From assembly GCF_008329605.1 (NCBI RefSeq), contig NZ_NPKO01000013.1, forward strand, positions 124,001-188,000: a stretch of DNA of 64,000 nt, written 5' to 3'. Below, piece after piece: positions 61,324 through 64,000 of this stretch. The number at the start of each line of letters is the position of its first letter. The first letter of the stretch is position 1. The DNA comes from Mycolicibacterium sp. P9-64. Lineage in GTDB: Bacteria; Actinomycetota; Actinomycetes; Mycobacteriales; Mycobacteriaceae. A program made the position numbers and the translations under genes. A model generated the notes under the pieces. It was not told the origin of the DNA and did not search any database. It saw nothing but the letters and a program-made list of their open reading frames with translations.

Positions 61324-61783
61324 CGGTGTCCGTTCTCTGGGCATGCCTTGGGGTCTAGGCCGCTGCCACATATGCGCATCCAATGGATAGCAAATACCGT
61401 CAAAGTATCGCTCTTTGGCGCCAGTTTGGAGCCATTGCGCCGATCTCGTATTGACCGTTGTTTGCCCACTAAAAATACCTTTTACCTGTTATTGCTAATT
61501 GGATAATTCGGCCACGATCGAACTGGCTTGGTTACCAGCAATTAGGTAAACAAATCGCCATTCTGGCAAACAAGGCATCGGCTTGTTTGCTCGCCCGGCG
61601 CAGTATACGAGAGTTTCCCGCTACCCCTCGTCGTGGTGTCGGCAAAGACTCGTCGCAGCCTCGGCGACTCCCGCGGGGCCCTCACGGTGAACGTCGGGCG
61701 GGGGCCGACTGGTGCCGGGAAACACGACGCGCTACACATGTTGGGTCGGCTAGCGGGTCGGCACCATCGTTCTAGGGAGTGCT
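61324..61783. promoter_or_regulatory. 460-bp A+T-rich promoter region with inverted repeats
   Basis: No coding frame is credible. From about 61380 to 61590 the sequence is far more A+T-rich than the window (7 G/C in the 30 bases 61471-61500). It contains TTTACCT (61482-61488) inverted against AGGTAAA (61544-61550) and the perfect hairpin at 61566-61590. It serves the divergent genes 61323 (minus) and 61784 (plus). Confidence 0.5.
61566..61590. repeat. Perfect 9-bp hairpin GCAAACAAG/CTTGTTTGC
   Basis: Arms 61566-61574 and 61582-61590 with a 7-nt loop. Could be an operator or leader stem for either divergent gene; no U-run follows, so a terminator is less likely. Confidence 0.55.
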
Positions 61784-62236
61784 GTGAAGGTCTTCGAAAG
61801 TCTGGATGAGTTCGCGGCGGCAAAGGGCAGTCAGTTCGGGCCCACCGAATGGCTGACGATCACTCAAGAGCGCGTCAACCTGTTCGCCGATGCCACCGAT
61901 GACCACCAGTGGATTCACGTCGACCCCGAGAGAGCGGCCGGCGGCCCGTTCGGCGGCACCATCGCGCACGGCCTGCTGACGCTGTCGCTGCTGCCGCACT
62001 TCTCGCAGCAGCTGTATCGGGTCTCCAACATCGCGCTCGCGGTGAACTACGGCTACAACAAAGTCCGCTTCATCACGCCTGTGAAGGTCGGCGCGAACGT
62101 GCGGGCACGCGGTGAACTCACCTCGGTCAATCAACTCGACGGCGCGGTCCAGGCGACCACGACGATCACGGTGGAGATCGAAGGGGTCGACAAGCCCGCG
62201 GCGGTGGTCGAGTCGATCGTCCGCTACATCGCCTGA
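61784..62236 (+). CDS. MaoC-family (R)-specific enoyl-CoA hydratase
   Basis: 150 residues, single hotdog domain: the hydratase 2 motif FADATDDHQWIHVDPERAA supplies the Asp/His dyad and GGPFGGTIAHGLLTLSLLP the substrate loop. It resembles mycobacterial HtdZ/Rv0130-type hydratases that hydrate 2-enoyl-CoA. GTG 61784 follows AGGGAG. Convergent with the acyl-CoA dehydrogenase by 5 bp; with FabG at 63533 it suits a beta-oxidation or lipid-modifying unit. Confidence 0.88.
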   Translation: MKVFESLDEFAAAKGSQFGPTEWLTITQERVNLFADATDDHQWIHVDPERAAGGPFGGTIAHGLLTLSLLPHFSQQLYRVSNIALAVNYGYNKVRFITPVKVGANVRARGELTSVNQLDGAVQATTTITVEIEGVDKPAAVVESIVRYIA

Positions 62237-62240
62237 GGTT

Positions 62241-63440
62241 CTACGGTCGCCCCGTCGCTTCGCTCGCCCCAGGTGTAGACCGCTTCGCAGCCCTGACCAG
62301 TCCGCCACCGATGATGAGGCGCTGGATTTCGCTGGTGCCCTCGTAGAGGCGGAGCAATCGAACGTCGCGGTAGATGCGCTCGACGGTCACCTCGCGCATG
62401 TAGCCGCTGCCGCCGTGGACCTGAACCGCGAGATCGGCGACCTTGCCGACCATCTCGGTGCAGAACAGCTTCGCGGCGGACGGGGCGATGCGGCGATCGT
62501 CGTCCGAGAGCCATAGGCGCGCGGCGTCGCGGACGAGGGCGCGCCCGGCCATCACCCCGGTCTGCTGGTCGGCGATCATCGCCTGCACCAGTTGGAAGTC
62601 GCCGATCGGCGTGCCGCCCTGAGTGGCGGTGGCGGCATAGTTCACCGACTCGTCGAGCGCGCGCTGCGCAGCGCCCACCGATAGCGCGGCGATGTGGATG
62701 CGGCCGCGGGCCAGTGACGTCATGGCAGCCCGGTAGCCGATGTCCTCGGCGCCGCCGATGAGCGCGTCGGCACCCACCCGCACGTCGTCGAAGCTGACGT
62801 CGGCGGTCCATGCGCCCTCCTGGCCCATCTTGGCGTCCTTGGTGCCGACCGCGACACCGGCAGCGTCGGCGGGCACCAGGAACACCGCGATGCCAGGGCC
62901 ATCCGAGTCAGCGGGCCTGCTCCTGGCGAACACGATGAACAAGTCGGCGGTCGGGGCGTTGGTGATGAACCGCTTCTGGCCCGTGATCATCCAATCCGAC
63001 CCATCCCGAACGGCCTTGGTGCGCAGGCCCGCCGGGTTCGAGCCCGCACCCGATTCAGTCAGGGCGAACGACGCCACGACATTGCCAGAGGCGATGCCGT
63101 CCAGCCAACGGCTCTTCTGTTCGTCGGTGCCGAAGCCGACGAGCACCTGCCCGGCGATGCCGTTGTTGGTGCCGAACATCGACCGAAGCGCCAATGTGGT
63201 GTAGCCGAACTCCATCGCCATCTCGACGTCTTGGACGATGTTCAGTCCCAGCCCGCCCCACTCCTGAGGGATCGCGTAGCCGAACAGGCCCATCTCCTTG
63301 GCCTGGTCGCGGATGTCATCGGGCACCCGGTTGTCGGCCATGATCTCGAGCTCGCGGGGCATCACGGCGGAGCGGATGAAGTGACGCGTCGCGTCGAGGA
63401 TGTCGCGGAAGTCGGCTTCAGAGACGGCGGGGTCTGCCAT
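62241..63440 (-). CDS. Acyl-CoA dehydrogenase (FadE)
   Basis: 399 residues. Standard features are FALTESGAGSNPAGLRTKAV, FITNAPTADLFIVFA, VQVHGGSGYMREVTVERIYR and the end motif LRLYEGTSEIQRLIIG, which includes the usual catalytic glutamate (YEGT). It oxidises an acyl-CoA to the 2-enoyl-CoA with FAD. ATG 63440 has AGGAG 7 nt upstream. Divergent from a FabG-like reductase at 63533 with a short A+T-rich gap, and convergent with the MaoC hydratase, so the three could act in sequence. Confidence 0.92.
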   Translation of the reverse strand: MADPAVSEADFRDILDATRHFIRSAVMPRELEIMADNRVPDDIRDQAKEMGLFGYAIPQEWGGLGLNIVQDVEMAMEFGYTTLALRSMFGTNNGIAGQVLVGFGTDEQKSRWLDGIASGNVVASFALTESGAGSNPAGLRTKAVRDGSDWMITGQKRFITNAPTADLFIVFARSRPADSDGPGIAVFLVPADAAGVAVGTKDAKMGQEGAWTADVSFDDVRVGADALIGGAEDIGYRAAMTSLARGRIHIAALSVGAAQRALDESVNYAATATQGGTPIGDFQLVQAMIADQQTGVMAGRALVRDAARLWLSDDDRRIAPSAAKLFCTEMVGKVADLAVQVHGGSGYMREVTVERIYRDVRLLRLYEGTSEIQRLIIGGGLVRAAKRSTPGASEATGRP

Positions 63441-63532
63441 GCGTCGTTCTCCTGACGGGGGCGGTGGAGGAGTCGTGCAACAAATATCATATTTTATGTA
63501 GGAGACCGAAAACCTCCAGGAAGGGTCAGCGC
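63441..63532. promoter_or_regulatory. Divergent promoter of fadE and fabG-like genes
   Basis: 92 bp with an A+T-rich core (ATATCATATTTTATGT around 63484-63499), the likely shared promoter/operator. No long perfect palindrome is seen. Confidence 0.4.
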
Positions 63533-64000
63533 ATGGCTTTGCTCGACGGACGAACGGCAGTGGTCACCGGTGGAGCGCAGGGGATCGGCTTCGCGATCGC
63601 CGAGCGCTACGTCGCCGAGGGTGCGCGCGTGGTGCTCGGTGACCTCGATGCCGATGCCACCGCGGCCGCGGTGGAGAAGCTCGGTGGTCGCGACGTCGCT
63701 GCCGCGGTGCGGTGTGACGTGACGAACGCCGATGACGTCGAGGCGCTCATCGCCGCGGCCGTCGACACGTTCGGCGGTCTCGACGTGATGGTGAACAACG
63801 CCGGCATCACCAGGGACGCGACGATGCGCAAGATGACCGAGGAGCAGTTCGATCAGGTCATCGCCGTCCACCTCAAGGGCACCTGGAACGGCACCCGCAA
63901 GGCCGCCGACGTCATGCGGGAGAACAAGCGCGGCGCCATCGTCAACATCTCGTCGATCTCCGGCAAGGTCGGCCTGATCGGCCAGACCAACTACTCCGCC
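63533..64000 (+). CDS. FabG-like short-chain dehydrogenase/reductase, 3' truncated by window end
   Basis: 156 residues are visible. TGxxxGxG cofactor motif VVTGGAQGIGFAIAERY, structural NNAGITRD, and the active-site serine (NISSISGKVG) and tyrosine (TNYSA) at the very edge are all present. It is a 3-ketoacyl-ACP/CoA reductase type, NADPH preferred by the family. ATG 63533 has AGGAAGGG upstream. With the divergent FadE and the MaoC hydratase it may be part of an acyl-CoA pathway. The lysine of the YxxxK motif lies beyond the window. Confidence 0.9.
   Translation, partial: MALLDGRTAVVTGGAQGIGFAIAERYVAEGARVVLGDLDADATAAAVEKLGGRDVAAAVRCDVTNADDVEALIAAAVDTFGGLDVMVNNAGITRDATMRKMTEEQFDQVIAVHLKGTWNGTRKAADVMRENKRGAIVNISSISGKVGLIGQTNYSA

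Overview
This 64 kb window is high-GC actinobacterial DNA. Gene content and protein style point to a fast-growing, environmental Mycobacteriaceae member (Mycolicibacterium-like): paired acyl-CoA dehydrogenases, CoA-transferases, MaoC and FabG-type lipid enzymes, many TetR/GntR/IclR regulators, a VapBC pair, GTG starts and short or absent leaders. The species assignment is inference. I see no tRNA, rRNA, insertion sequence, phage gene or CRISPR array. Most of the window is catabolic islands, each with its own regulator.

1-4.0 kb: a metabolite:H+ symporter (cut by the window edge) divergent from a class III CoA-transferase/enoyl-CoA hydratase pair, with a convergent LacI regulator. 4.0-17.5 kb: a likely single regulon. 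A FadR-type GntR gene is divergent from a D-2-hydroxyacid dehydrogenase (FAD + Fe-S)/semialdehyde dehydrogenase pair. Next to it is a five-gene minus-strand operon: aminoaldehyde dehydrogenase, small RedY-like protein, phytoene-desaturase-like flavoprotein, APC permease, and a giant kinase-(M23-like)-aminotransferase fusion. The same 20-bp operator-like sequence lies before both units. This is the best candidate for an undescribed pathway (hydroxylysine or ethanolamine-like amine catabolism).

17.7-22.2 kb: an aliphatic-amidase operon (AmiC-like, AmiS/UreI, AmiE, AmiB-like ATPase) divergent from a MarR regulator. 22.2-26.5 kb: hydrolase/TetR divergon, a small membrane protein, and a SigG-like ECF sigma factor between a small hypothetical gene and an NmrA-type oxidoreductase.

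26.8-40.1 kb: an oxalate/formate/glyoxylate island: formyl-CoA:oxalate CoA-transferase, two OxlT-type antiporters, two near-duplicate GntR regulators, FdhD, a shortened beta-carbonic anhydrase, then the complete glycerate pathway (glyoxylate carboligase, tartronate-semialdehyde reductase, hydroxypyruvate isomerase, glycerate kinase) with an IclR regulator. Oxalyl-CoA decarboxylase and formate dehydrogenase are not in the window.

40.1-49.9 kb: TetR, a conserved protein of unknown function, an APH-type kinase, an agmatinase-family ureohydrolase divergent from a class II aldolase, a Gly/His-rich secreted protein, a gamma-glutamyltransferase-like enzyme, and a ligase-hydrolase-DUF2237 operon. 50.0-52.0 kb: a frameshifted pseudogene, a VapBC pair whose toxin lacks one active-site acid, and a YbaK protein. 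52.0-64 kb: DMT transporter with an acyl-CoA dehydrogenase pair, PAS protein, two TetRs, a structured intergenic region, a flavoprotein, a GAF-GGDEF-EAL c-di-GMP enzyme, an unknown protein behind an A+T-rich promoter region, MaoC hydratase, another acyl-CoA dehydrogenase, and a FabG-like reductase cut by the window end.
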